From the NCBI GenBank assembly GCA_013399115.1, contig VXAA01007260.1, positions 62,001 through 126,000 of the forward strand: a DNA stretch of 64,000 nucleotides, given 5' to 3'. The notes under the pieces are model-generated. The model ran no database searches, had not been told where the DNA came from, and was given only the letters and a program-made list of their open reading frames with translations. Below, piece after piece: positions 48,984 to 61,778 of the stretch. How positions within the stretch are numbered: position 1 is the stretch's first letter; the number at the start of each line of letters is the position of its first letter. The stretch comes from Anseranas semipalmata (taxonomy: Eukaryota; Chordata; Aves; Anseriformes; Anseranatidae). A program made the translations under genes and the position numbers.

Positions 48984-51900
48984 GAGTATTCATCATTTCA
49001 AGGTTCATTTCAATGCTGAGAATCAAGACAAGATGGTGAAGGGAAAATTTCTTAGTCTACTTCCCATGGCCGTAATATGAAGTATACACTGTGATATCTA
49101 GAATTTTAACCATTTATTGCCTGTTTAAAAGGAAAGGAGAGAGAAACAGACAAAGTGAGGTTGTGATTCATACTTAATACTGATACTTAGTTTTCAAAAT
49201 GCAATTAGTCTTTTGAGCTTGCAGTACTTAAAAATTTACTAGTGGTGTGAATTTTTTAACCTATTTGAGGCTTTTAGGAGTTAATTAGATTTTCCTGAAG
49301 TTTACAAGAAAACTCTGGGCCTAACTTTTTTTTTTTTTTTTTTTTTGTCATCACTTAAATTCATTATTAATATATTTGATGATAAACTTGCTTTTTAATG
49401 TGGGCGAATACCTGTGGTACAAACAGGAGTGTCAACCCACAAATAAACACTGAAGGGCATAATCTCTACTACTTTGTATTCCGTTCTTGCCAGTGATAGT
49501 GATTTTCACTAAATAAAATCTGTGTCTTGGAAATCATGTGGTTGTAATTAAGAGTTCAACAGTGAGCTCCTTAAAAATGAAATTAGACACTGAGTAACAT
49601 TGGGCAAACACTTGTGAATGACAGCATCCTGTAGTTTGTTTTAATGTCTTTGTTAATAGTTGCATAACAATGAGAAAAGAAGGACAACATTTTATAATTA
49701 ATTCTTCTCTACAGATATCACTTCTGTTGGCAAGGAGGCAGTTTTCAGGCTTCATGTAATGTCCAAAAAACATTCTGCAAGGAAATTGTACCAGCATCAG
49801 AAAACTGTCAGATTATACTTTCTCCTTCCTTAGCTTCCTTCGAGGAAAACTCATCTAAAATATCCTGACTGGAGCCAAAATACGTCATGGACTTTTCTAA
49901 TATGCATTTCCTCATGAAAGGGTATTTGCAGCGGTACATCATCCCTTAGACAACCTGAAGTCACTTGACAGAAGTTAAATAATGTTTGTTTTGTTTTGAA
50001 GTAATGTTGTGTTGAAAATAGTGAGAGAATGAAATTGTGATGTGTGTTGGTTAATGGAGATGCACAGAATATGAAGCCAATAAAAGATTGTTACTAAAAC
50101 AAAAAAGAGCGATACTGTTCACACAAATTGGGAAGTAGAGAAGACTGTCTTCTTCTCAGTACAACTGATGTGTCCTACAGTGGTAACCATGGCCTGTACA
50201 TACTTCATAACTGATGACGTATATCACGCTGCAGTTTGCAAATTTAAGGACATTCAGCTGCACTGGGGAGAACACCTTCAAAAGGAAATGCAGGACAAAG
50301 GAGTGAAGCTTCCTAATCATTCCAAGTTAATCTTGCTCTCCACAGAGTAGATGCCTTTTATGGATATCCAGGTGTAAAAGATGATGGAAATCTTAGTGCG
50401 TATCTATATATTTGTTGCAATTGCCCCAGCCTCTTCGACTCATAATGTATAGTCTTCTAATAAAGAAAAAGGTTAGAGATAGTGGCATAGCCCTGGTAGA
50501 AGGGACACACCCTCACTGATTCTCCATTGTTAAATGGAGACAGACCAGAGAGAGGTTTTTAGGGCTGAAAACAATAAAAAGTCCAGTCCATGGACTCTTC
50601 CCCCCTCTCCCTCACCTGGAGCAGAGAAGAGCAAAAGGTTTTGCAGAGGCATTGTGGGGCAGGGAGCGGTGACTCCTGGCAACAGATGCAGATGCAGAAT
50701 GGCACCAGGGAGCACCTCTCTGCCTGGGCACCGAGCTTGTGGGTGCTGAGCCTGAGCTTGCACAGCCTCAGAACAAGTCCTTGCACCTGAAATTTCCAGG
50801 TTGAATCTACTGCTGGTAGAGAAACTGAGCTCCTTGTTTCTTTTAGATGGGATCACGGGTCTAGGGATGTTCTCTCTTGAAAGCTTTTGTGTGGCCACAA
50901 GTGTAGCTGGAGTGTCGCCATATCTTTACCTCTCTAAGTGAAAAAGGCTTGAGGCTGAACCTGCTCTTGTGTCTGCAAGCTTAAGGGATGACTTGAAGGA
51001 CTATGAGAAGCAGCTGGACCATGGACAGTCAGGTCCTTTGGGCATGTGACCCTGTGCATCCGAGAGATGAAGATACAGCCCATTAAGTAAGGCACTTCCT
51101 ATAAAGCAATTCAGATATCAGTCACAGATTCATTCGCGTATAGAAAAAATATCAACTACTTAAAAGAAATAAAAGTAATAATAATAATCCTGTTTTTCAT
51201 TCCTCTGAGGAAAAGTTAAACAGGGTGGCATTTTTTTTCTGTCTTTACATCAGTCTTTTTGCTTTGTTTGATGAAAACAAAGGCAATTTTCACAGCTGAA
51301 GGGTGATCGTTTTGGCACACAAGTCGTGTCAAAGTGTAAGTTTCTCATTGCTCTATTCAATACCCCTCTTTTATTATACACTGAACATAGCATAATCAAG
51401 CTTAACAGCATGTCCAGCTGTTAAATCCACATGGGTTTTCACAAGTAGCAGAAAATCTCAGAAGGCTGCAGGAGGCTTTGCTTATTCTTTCTTTCATTCA
51501 CATTTCTTTTGCAGTTGGTGTAAACTTTGAGGTTCTTTCCTGTGTGTGACTGATTAGGCATTGTAGTGATACAGCTTTAAAAGGTATCACCATAACATTT
51601 CTCACTTTCTTGCCATGGGAAACCAGTACAAAAGAGTATTTCTGCCCTACTTACTGTATTTAAGAGCTGCAAAAGTTTGGACTAATTGGCTATACAAGGA
51701 TGAATATCAGCCTGTTCAGATCTGACCATTCAAAAACCATGATACATTTTAGTAGATAATTTGTTTCTTGGTCTTCTTTACTGGTCCAATTAGATCTCAT
51801 ACATGCATACATACTCTACAGCCAGAAGAACAGAAATCTATTAGTTCTTTTTTATATGGAGGCTTAATTCTCAAATGAGACAAAATTACTGCAGCTGAGA

Positions 51901-53240
51901 CTTGAAACATACACAACCATCAGAATAAAATTGTCAGAGCTGACAACACTGGGACTACTCTACAGTAGGAAAACAACATCCAGTGTTCAAGAGGACTGAA
52001 ATATTGCACCTGAAAACTGCTGTTAAGACATCCTATCACAAAGACTCTCACAGAGGCTCCCTCCAGGGATGGGAGTAAAAAGATGCTCTGTACCGTGTCA
52101 GTCTAGGTGGGAACGTCTTTGGTCATAGATGTTCCAGAATATGTTTTGTTTTTCACCTCAGTTATGAAGCAGGGAGTGCAATTGCAGCAGTCCCCAGATG
52201 CCATTCCCATATTGCAATGCAGCATGTTTCATGACCACGTTACATCTTTATCCATTGTAGATGTTCATGCAGACCCCCTGCTAATGATGCTATAGCCACC
52301 TACAAGTCTCGCTGCTGTAATAGCTTGATGTTAGCTATCCACTATACCCAGCCTTCCCTTTCACGTGTGTACAACAGCTGGCTTTTCAAATGCAAGAGGG
52401 GACCTGTATGTATGTATAGTGTGAGCCAGTTTTCGGAGGATGTACATTCTATTTGGTATTGTCTGAGAACTAGTGTATGGGAGAGGGGTTGGCAAAGAAC
52501 CAGCCAACAGGAAACAGCAAGTAAGTGATAATGTGTAATGTAGGTGGCAGCAACCTGGTTTGGCATAACGCAGAATGGTTCTCTGCCTAATTCAGCTCCA
52601 GCCTGGGCAAACACGACGCAGGGGACAGAAGGAATTTGCTTTCTGGTCCCATTCATACTTTTGTCTTCTTGCCAGGAGTGGTTATGATTTGAATGCTTAA
52701 TGAGAGATCAGGGGGACTGAACATACAGGAATAACTAAACTGGACAACCATTACAACTATCTAGAATACAACTGTGCTTTCTAAACATGCTTTGATTGCA
52801 AGTCTTGCTTTTATTCCAACATACAACAAAATTGAGAGCCTTTGCAGTATATCCTGGTAATTACATATAGAAAAGTGAAAGCAAGAATTTAATTTTGAGA
52901 CTTGCACATGGAGGGCAGTGTCCTAAAGAGAAGCCACTGGTTTTCTGTGGGAGCAGTGAAACATTTCACTATTGCTTGAGAAAAGTCCCAAGCAGGCCAT
53001 ACACAGCGGTGAGTTGCAGGGTGTGAAGGGATAACGACAGGTTTCCAAGGAAAAGCAAATCTGTGTAATCATTCAGATGGAGGCTTATAGTAATGTTTGG
53101 GCAGCATTATAGCTCTCTTTGGTTGGCAGAATGTAAATAAACAGGCAGCAGCAAAGACTCTTTTCACTGTCTCTATTTGCCAGAGATAAATATTCCAGCC
53201 AGAGCACCTCTGGCTTGAAACTGCGGCATCACCTTTGTTA
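48984..53240. other. Unique DNA, no gene seen
   Basis: A 21-nt T run at 49326-49346. GC-richer DNA at 50530-50860 with overlapping frames on both strands could be an old LTR, but I recognise no ends. A 60-codon ATG frame at 50168-50350 is unrecognised. Confidence 0.45.
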
Positions 53241-53425
53241 CCTGGGCAAGCAGCAGCCAACACCAGAGAGGAAGGAGCGTCTCAGCCGGCACCCTTTGCT
53301 CGCCCGAGGGAGCTGCCAGGGGCACGACTGGCAGGCAGCAGGACGGCGGTCAGCAAGCGTGCCAGCTCTGCTGCTCGCACGGCCAGTCCCCACCGCTGGC
53401 AGCCAGGCTGATGCTGCCACTTCTT
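53241..53425. promoter_or_regulatory. Small GC/CpG-rich patch
   Basis: GC- and CpG-rich compared with its surroundings, open in one frame on each strand. On the minus strand it ends CTTGCCCAG followed by GTAACA near 53243, a possible first-exon donor. No TATA was seen, and no product was recognised in either frame. Confidence 0.25.
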
Positions 53426-56400
53426 TAAACAAGACACTGCACTTTAATTAACTATGCAAAGACGTGTTATCTGCATAAAATGACGAGTTTAAATTTTTGG
53501 TTTTGACCTGCAAAACCATCATGTTTACTTCCTGTTTCGAACATGTGGAGGGACAACTGGCATCTCTGATACGCTTCTGGTAATTTGGTAGTTACTGACT
53601 TTTTAAGGGTGATAACTACTGTGATATCAGAAAATGCCATTTATGAATCAATGGTAACTTGCTTTATATATGCTGTCAGCCAGTGAACATTCAGTCTTGA
53701 CATTCGGTTATCTTATAGAAGGGTTTCCAAGGCCTCACTTCTGCAGATAGCTTCCCACATACTGTTATTCACACACACGTGATTCAAATAAACGATAAAG
53801 GTTACGAAGAAGCTACAGGTTAGTGTAACTCCAAGTTTTTTGTAACTTTGCATGGCTCCAGGTCTCATGTATGCATGGGGATGAGTCTGCAGATCCACCA
53901 AAAGCATGTTTTTTTCTAATCCCACTAAGGGTGATGCAAAGGGGGGGATGTCATAGAGCTGAACAGCAGAATGGTTCTCATTAGGAAAACAAGCAAGTTC
54001 CCAAAAAGCATAAGAGTAGGAGAAGGATCCTAATCTGTTTCCTTCTTGCCAGTTGTACAGATGGGTTTCAGTTGGATATGATATTTAAAAATATGAGCCA
54101 CAGTTTTCCGGGGCAGGAGTTGTGTGCTCACTGAAGGGCAATTATTTCTCACACAATCCACACTGTTACAGTCAGTGGCCTGGGGATGTGTGTGACTCTG
54201 TATGGTTCTCTTTTGTATTACATCTAGCCAGCACGCCTCTCAAATCCTCTGTGTCTGAAAAGCGTGAGTGAATAGTCTTTTAAGTTTTTCTTTGTTGGTG
54301 TCATTCCTACAGAAAGAAGCAAAAAGCTACAAATTCGCTTATCATTTTGAGACTAGACTGAGAATGCAATGACCTGCTCAGCCCTCTGGCGTGTTCAGTG
54401 GGGCATCCATGGTCAAGGAGGAGAGCACCTGTAGAGTCTTTCTTGGCTCTTGGTGAGGCTGGTGCAACGCAGATAGGCAGCAGGCTCTGTATCTACCCAC
54501 CTTGTGGTAATTACCTTTAGTTTAACAACTTTTGTTTCCACCTTCAGCTCTCGAGTCTTTGCCATCATTGTAGAAAACCAGAAAAATCTCTGGATAAATT
54601 CATTCTGACAGTGGAGTGGAGATATAAAAGTTTCCTTTTATGTGTTTTCATTCTAAACAGCAGTTCCTTATTTCAGTTACAGTTTTCACATTTATTGCTG
54701 GCTCATAACATACTGGTCATTGCATCCTTTCAACATTTTTATCTAAGGAAAGAAAAATATTATTCATAAAAAAGAGTCTTGGGCATGATATTCTTGATAA
54801 TGGCTGTATTAAAGTGAAATAGCAGAACATAAAAATCTGTAGTATGTATAAACTGTAGAAATCACTGGAAAAAAAAACCTACACATTGCTTGTAAATGAC
54901 CACTGAATTTCACTGAACTGTAGTCAATTTTGATTATAATAACAGGTATGTATATTTTGCTTGCTGCAGCATAACCTCAAGGCGCTCTTGAAGCAGAATC
55001 AATAGAAAGCAAATGCAGCATTTAGCAAACTGAATATTATTTAACTTCAGTACAGCACATGCTAAAAATGAAATATATATAAATGAGTAACTTGATTTTA
55101 CAAATGTATGGATGATTGTGACTGTTAAAGCCATTAATCAGAAGTCATGGACAGTTTTCAATTTAAGTCTTTATAAAATAATGTCTCATTACAGTCTTAT
55201 TGCTAATAGTACTATGTCTGTATGAATGCCTCTTTCTCTTTGATGAAGAGGTGGAGAGGTAAGATATTACAGTGAATTACAAAGAGCTTGCATTGAAAGG
55301 AAAGTGACCATTTTGTCTGTTTATGCTAGAGCTGTGCAGGCAGTAGTAATATTATGTTCCCTGCCCATCTGCTTTTACCAGCAGATTGTGACATTCTTTC
55401 TGAAGTTTAATTTTTGGAAAGAGGTAATGCAATGCACACTAAAATTTTAGTGCTGAGAGCTGAAGATTCCCACTCTTGATCCATCAGATGGAAAAAAAAA
55501 AAAAAAAAAAAAGAAGAAGAAGAAAAAGAAAAAAAAGTGCATCTTTTTGAAGAAGCTGCTGTCCTAGAAATTGCAGTCTGCTGATAGACTGGCAAGAAGC
55601 CCTACCTGAGTCTGGCCTCTCCCCGAGACTTTCCACAATAGCTCCCTTGGCCTGGCTATCCTGTATGCATAGTGACTGGGTCACTGAAAAAAGATTTTTT
55701 CCTCATCTTCCCTTTCTGTCATACTTATGTTAATTTTACGAGTGATAGTGAAATAACAATTATCTTCATTTTTTCTCTTTGGCTATGTGTATCTGATCTT
55801 CATTCTGGACAACTTCACTTTTTCTATTTTTTGCTTCTTGAACCTGTGTGGTAAATATATCATCAAAAAGAAAGATCTTGCAGACAAAGCCAAGTAGGGA
55901 ATCTTGGCCACAGACTTTGTCCCCGTAACTTCCTGTTAAGATGTTCTCTCACAATCACTTTCTGCTAGGGTTCCTTAAGAAACATACACACTGTGTGAAA
56001 CAGTCTGTGAAAAACACTGCCAAAATTACTATTTTTTTTTTTTTGTCATTTTAAATAAGAAGTAATACCAAAAAAAAGTGTAGATCAAATGTTCCTACTC
56101 TCATAGGTGAGTCTGAACTCCCACAGTATCATATCTTTTAAATACATTTGTGGAAAAAAAGCATTTCAACTGTTTCACCAAAGTTTGATTTTTAGCACTC
56201 CATCCTCAAGAGTGTTTAAATCCTCAATGACTGAAAAGAAATTAAAGGATCAATACATGGTGTCTTGTAAAACAATCGGGCAAGGATTTTGTTTTAGAAA
56301 CTGACATCTAAAATGACAGTTGGAGGCTTAATTTTCCGTAGTAGAAGAATGAGGTAAATAAGACTAATTCAGAAACAAAATGTTGAATTTTCCTTTAAGC

Positions 56401-57281
56401 TTTTTTTTCACTGCTTCATTCTTAAGAAATGCAAACCTATTGTACTTGGCTATGCTTCTTTATGCAGTTATACAGTATGTATGCATATGACTAATCACCT
56501 ACAATATTTTTTAGAGTGTTGTTAATGTAGTACAGGGAAAGATGGAAAAAAATCAGTGTAAAATTAGAAAGTCTTTAGATAGACTGGCAGAAGACTAAGG
56601 GAGAAGACAGCTTTATTTAAATGGTACTGTGTTGAAATTTCTGTCCTAATTCAATCAGTTGGTACGTTTATGCCATGAAATGGAGCAGATGTAGAGATGT
56701 CTTAAGCAGGTACAACTGAGCTAGTTTTGAAATTTGAAGCAGGTACATAGGTATCATAGTTTACACTGGGTATTGCCTGTCAGGAGCTGTTGGGGGAGGT
56801 TTCAGGGAATTATGTATGTTTCTGTGTAGGATGATGAAGTCATGCCTGGTATCCTCTTGAAAAACAGACATACATACACGTACGGGGAGTGTATATGTGT
56901 ATATACATAAAGGTGTGTGCATCTGAAGTATGCAATACAGATACAACCTTTGTTTCACCAAAATACATGTATCCTAGATGTTCCATGTAGAATATCTTTT
57001 ACATGCCAGTTTTTTGCTAACTACTCTGGCACAGTGAGATGAATTAGCTAGCAACTGGCAGTCAGATCTGGAGCATCACAGAAGCTTTTTCAGAGGGTTT
57101 TGGCATTTCTCTGAACTGGACAGTGGAATCAGCAAAGCCCACTGACAGCCAGGTACCTGATTCCTTCTCCTACGACTGTCTCAGCTAGAACCAGGGATAT
57201 TGCAGAAAATGCATGGTAAACCCAACTACCATATATTCAGCAATGCTTTTATTAACATTTAAGCATGTTTGTGTGTGTGCG
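53426..57281. other. Unique DNA, no gene seen
   Basis: Apart from the purine tract listed separately, only short frames. A T run lies at 56032-56044 and AG followed by GTGAGT near 56107 lacks an acceptor. Confidence 0.5.
55491..55538 (+). repeat. Poly(A)/(GAA)n purine tract
   Basis: A run of about 21 A leads into GAA and GAAAAA units. Minus-strand frames through it give phenylalanine and serine runs and are artefacts. Confidence 0.95.
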
Positions 57282-57305
57282 TCTCTCCATATATATATGG
57301 AGAGA
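57282..57305. repeat. 24-bp perfect palindrome
   Basis: TCTCTCCATATA followed by its exact reverse complement with no loop. It is preceded by a short GT run (57269-57279). It may form a cruciform; no function is evident. Confidence 0.95.
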
Positions 57306-59366
57306 ATTTAATTTGAAGGTATTGTTTCTTTACAAAGAAATGAAATATTGAATATATGTGGCACAATGTTATTCTATTATGTCAATGTGTATAGGTATCC
57401 TTGAAAGCACAAAATGTATCTACTATGACAGGAGTCGTAAATCCCATCTGAGAATATTTAACTCCTTAAATACAGACTCACAGATTTGAACCATATATTT
57501 CAATTTAAGAATGATTTATGAGAGCAATCATAAAAAACAAGTCAGTCTTACACTTCACAAATGAGAAACGGGCAAAAGCCAAATGATAGTTCAATGTGAA
57601 GGCCAGATCTATTGTCAGCAAAGAAGAGTAAATACTGCTCACATCTGGACAATTACGTGCTCATTGAGCAAAACATTTCCCCCATGTGTTTTGACATTGT
57701 GAGAGAAACAATCTGGAGTACTCAGCAGGCTTCCTGGTACTATGCAAGCGTTCTAGAAATGGGTATCACCACACAGTTTATCACAGAGTAGTTTTCATGT
57801 GATTGCTACTGCCATCATATCAGAGTATTTTTAATAACCAGCACAAGTAGACTACAAAGAACAGAATACTTATTTAGTTTCAGTTGATATTTTAAGAATA
57901 GCATCTGGAAAAATTATTATTATTATTATTATTACTAGGTTAAAAAAGGGGTAATTTTTCAAAAAAGAAGACATTTTCAATGGTTTTACACTGTGGTTTG
58001 TGTTGCTGTGATTCTTTTTCCTACTCTTTGTAATTCATGGTAGCTGTGAGCAGCCATTGCCTAAATAATTCATAAATGTTTCATATGTGCCAGCATGCAA
58101 TTACAGTGATGTAAAGCAGCTAGCTTCAATTACAATGCTAGCACAACATAAAAATTAAAAAACTTCCCAATTAAAAAGGTTCAAATACATATTTTGGAAC
58201 AATATTAATGGAGATGGAATAAAGAAAGAATGGGAAAAAACAGATCATCAACTATAGAGTATTTTCTTTCAAAACTTCAGAGGCTGGTATTTCTACAAGT
58301 CTGAAGGCAGTACAGCATTGAGAATTGTTTAGAATAGCATTGTGACATATGCATATTAGTTTAAATTAATCCTTTTTTCTTTTCCCCTTTGTACATGGAA
58401 TGCAAACTGGAATGTACATTTACAATACCTGAAGATAATTATGTGTTACTTTATTGTGCTTCTTCTGAGAAAGCTATGAAAATGCTGCTCAGTCATCTCC
58501 TTTAATGTCTGACTTGTTAACAAGAGTAAGAGTCACCTAGTCTTTTTGATAATATCACAGCCTTCAGAATGGCTTCCCTATTAACATCAGTTCATAATGG
58601 AAAACTATTTTTTACTTTGCTGTTCAAATACAAGCCAGGGGACAGTACTGTTGAGTGCTGTGAAAAAACTGTTCCATTTCATCCCTGAAGTCACCGCATG
58701 TTGTCTTCCATGGGACTAATTAGTTCTGCTTTTTTGAAAACATCTTTCTTTTTTCCTTTTCAGCTGAATATTTTGTCAAATAAAAACTAATAGTTTGTAA
58801 AAAAGATGACATTTTCAGAAATCATACCAGTGAGATCTACTGACCATATACAGCAACAACATTCAGGGCCTCTCACTGTTTTTGAAAGTACTGCAGTTAA
58901 TGTAGTTGTGCAGTATTTCTGACACTTTCAAGGCACATTACATTGACTCGCTGTGCCAGCATGTATCAATCACTACATTATGTATGCAGTGAGACTGATG
59001 TCTCAGAAGCATTGGTTCCATGGCATATGCCATCTATACACAACTGATGCCTCAACAGTGAATCCAATGTATTCTGCAATTTCACCATATGTGCAATTCC
59101 TATATGTATGTTATTGATACAGTACACAGTATAAATGCAGGCAACTCTGCCTATAAATCAAAGATGCTCCTAATGTGGGGCATGCATCTTTGGGGCCTGA
59201 TCCTATCTTATGGTCTGACTGACATGAATCTGTCAAACCTGGTAAGGTCTACAGAGCTTTGCACAGTGTAAGGATGACAAAATTATGTCCAGAGTTTGTA
59301 AACTCATCTTTAGTCAGTTTGTTTGGTGTTTATTGTAAGGGACTTATGAGATATGTGAACATTATC
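57306..59366. other. Unique AT-rich DNA; possible conserved noncoding element near 58090-58145
   Basis: An (ATT)n array is at 57913-57934. CAATTACA occurs at 58098 and 58127, each followed by GCTAGC (58119 and 58137), a small duplicated arrangement with homeodomain-type ATTA cores. No coding signal. Confidence 0.4.
57913..57934 (+). repeat. (ATT)n microsatellite
   Basis: About seven ATT units. Confidence 0.95.
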
Positions 59367-59457
59367 ATAGAATCATAGAATATCCCGAGTTGGAATGGAC
59401 CCACAAGGATCATCGAGTCCAACTCCTGGCTCCACACAGGTCTACCCAAAAATCAGA
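59367..59457 (-). mobile_element. CR1 LINE 3' terminal fragment
   Basis: TCATAGAATCATAGAATATC, then AGTTGGAATGGACCCA and GAGTCCAACTCCTGG. It is the same subfamily tail as the copy at 33631, truncated after about 90 bases. Confidence 0.93.
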
Positions 59458-59500
59458 ACTCATTAGTGTCATTAGAAACTTTGAAAGATTAATATACCCA

Positions 59501-59503
<3 letters not shown>

Positions 59504-59547
<44 letters not shown>
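59504..59547 (+). repeat. 44-nt poly(A)
   Basis: Uninterrupted A44, the longest homopolymer in the window. The CR1 fragment just upstream lies in the opposite sense and CR1 does not end in poly(A), so the tract is not its tail. Confidence 0.97.
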
Positions 59548-59549
<2 letters not shown>

Positions 59550-59720
59550 TAGAAATAGTTTAGTCAACCTGGGGGCTGAAAAGATAACCTATATTAATAG
59601 GCTTTACACTATTCCTAGCTCTGATATTCAGAGCTTGAAGGCAGGTTATATTAGAATACAGACTTACTCAGATGAGATGAGAGGCCAATGAACACTTTTT
59701 TTGTTTGTTTGTTTGGAAGC

Positions 59721-59861
59721 AAGACTGATGTTGACTGTTGCAAAACAGAATAGGCACAAGTACATCTTCAAAGAGATAGTTTTCTTTCCCATACATTTAG
59801 CTCATTAACTGAAAAGATCTTTGTGAAAAACACACATAAGCAGTTTTCATATATCATTGTG
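59721..59861 (+). repeat. Duplicated segment, copy A
   Basis: 141 bases matching 60694-60831 at about 84 percent by eye (about 22 differences plus one 3-base indel). The frame open in copy B carries a TAG near 59752 here. It is preceded by a TTTG run. Homology stops sharply at CATTGTG on the right. Confidence 0.85.
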
Positions 59862-60026
59862 CTATGAATATAAATTGCAATTTCAAATCATTCTGGCAGC
59901 CTGCTGATTTTCTTTGAGATTTCTCCAGAACTGTTTAATGTTAATCCATCTGGGTACAGGAGAAAAAGTCAATAAAGCTGGTGCATAGAGGTGGAAATTA
60001 CACCTTCCTGTGTTAGCAACAACTTA

Positions 60027-60200
60027 CCCCCGAAGAGGAACTTTTTTCAGCAGTTTTTGCTGGAAACTTTGACAAGGATGGAGACACCCATTTACAATCA
60101 CCAGAGGACATCTGCTTGCTAGTTTTGCAGCCGACAGATGCAGAATTTCTGCATGCTTCAGGTGCTTTCAATTGCCCTTTTATGCTTCTTACCCATTTCA
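60027..60200 (-). other. Possible minus-strand exon between the duplicated copies
   Basis: A serine/lysine-rich frame (contains MKWVRSIKGQL, ends KTAEKSSSSG) runs into a consensus GTAAGT donor on the minus strand near 60021-60027. The upstream acceptor (GTATTCAACAG) is pyrimidine-poor, and the peptide is unrecognised. Confidence 0.2.
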
Positions 60201-60639
60201 TAAGTAGGAATGCAGCTGTTGAATACACTCACAATCTGGCTCCTGGCCCGGGGTGGGTGAGGAACAGAGAATGAGGAAACTCCACCTGGCTTTCTGCTAG
60301 CACGTGCTGGTGTGGTCTACAGGAAAATCTGTTACATGCTCAGCATGGGGAGCTTACAAAGAAATTGTGACCTAAACAGAAATTTGTAACAGGAGTGCTT
60401 TGCAGGACAGAGTGGTCCAAATGTTTTCCAGTAAAAAATATTCTAAAAAAAAAAAAATCACATTGAAGAAAGGAATGGGAGCATCTGATGACTCTCTGTG
60501 ACTGTAAACTAAGTTTACCCCGAAGCCAGGCCTCACCTTTTCCTGCCTGCTCTTTTACTAAAGAGCTCAAGTGAGCCACAAGAAATGTTGTGCCAAAATG
60601 GGCAAACAACAATACTAACCAGCTAACTCATCCTTGCAG

Positions 60640-60873
60640 TTTGGTGAGACAACAGGTGCAATTACTGGGGAAGTCCTGGGATTTTCAGAAGACAAAACTG
60701 ACGTGAGCTGTTGTAAAACAGAAGATGAACAAGTACTTCTTCAAAGAGAGTTTGTTTCCCAAACCTTTAGCTCATTGACTCAAAAGGTCTTCGTGAAGAA
60801 GACACATAAGCAGTTTTCATATAACATTGTGTTTGAGTTTTTTTTGTCTTATTTTATAGGGGTTTCAGAATAG
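60640..60873 (+). other. Duplicated segment, copy B, within an open frame
   Basis: The frame runs from an acceptor-like CATCCTTGCAG (ending 60639) without ATG to a stop at 60873. The duplicated part (60694-60831) reads KTDVSCCKTEDEQ, then TFSSLTQKVFV and THKQFSY. Relative to copy A the only length change is three bases and about nine codons differ synonymously. No donor is obvious at the right edge. Family unknown: it may be a decayed tandem exon or two copies of an undescribed repeat. Confidence 0.4.
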
Positions 60874-61778
60874 GCATGTGTATAGCCATCCTCTTTCTCT
60901 CTTCTCACATAGGGGATGGAATGTCATTCAAGTACAGCAACAGCACTTGATACTCTTATTTCTCTTCTCTTTCTGAATGCAGTTATCTGTTCTTATTAAG
61001 TAAGAGGCTCCCAGTCTAGTAAAAAGAAATAGTTTGATATGGATCAACAGCCCTTTTTTAAAGAGAATGTTGTATAAATATTTTCTGTATGAACATTTTT
61101 CTTTTAATTCCATCGTAGAAGTGTGGGGTTTGTTTTTGTTTGTTTGGGTTTTTTTTGTTTTCTCAAATGCTAGTTGCTTTAGTTCTTTCAACAACTTTTG
61201 GATTCTCTGAAATACTGGTATTTTTGTGTTCTCGTTTTAAGGTCTTCATGGAAACAGAGTATAACGGTGTCAATTTCTACTTGCTGTCCAGTCACTGAGC
61301 CTGTGAAATGAATTCTTGTCTAAGTAGGAACACCTTGCAGTCAGTTTAGATACACTAAACCAAAACTGCAGTTTAAGGTTACGAGGGTCACAATGACTAA
61401 TGGAAGACTCTAGCCTTTAGATTTATGAGTTACTTTGTGGAAAAGAAAAGCCTTACTAGGTTTTCAGCTTAAAAACTGAAAAGGCTTAGCAGAGCCTCCA
61501 AGGACTGCAGTAAGTTAATCACATCCTCCAAAAGGTGGTTAATGTAATAAAGTTTGTTGGGAGCTGCTGGGAGGCTCAGCTTCATTTCAGGGGGTGAGGG
61601 AGAGGGAAGGATTAAGCTCAATATGAAGGCTATTGGTTCTTACTAAAAATGCAGTAAAAAACATTTTTAGATAATGATATATTAAAATAGTTTATAGAAA
61701 AGTAATACGCATACATGCAGTGACCCACCTTTACCTCTCCCAAGCATAATACGGCAGGAATGGGAAATCATTACCTGT
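60874..61778. other. Unique DNA, no gene seen
   Basis: TTTG/TTTTG-rich patch at 61125-61160. No exon or recognised repeat before the LTR starts. Confidence 0.5.

Noticed and set aside
48721..49026. 101-codon lysine/glutamate-rich minus-strand frame
   Set aside because: It is the translated purine strand of a (TTTTTC)n simple repeat.
50530..50860. Possible LTR from GC-rich composition
   Set aside because: No terminal TG/CA ends, polyadenylation signal placement or family landmarks could be identified.
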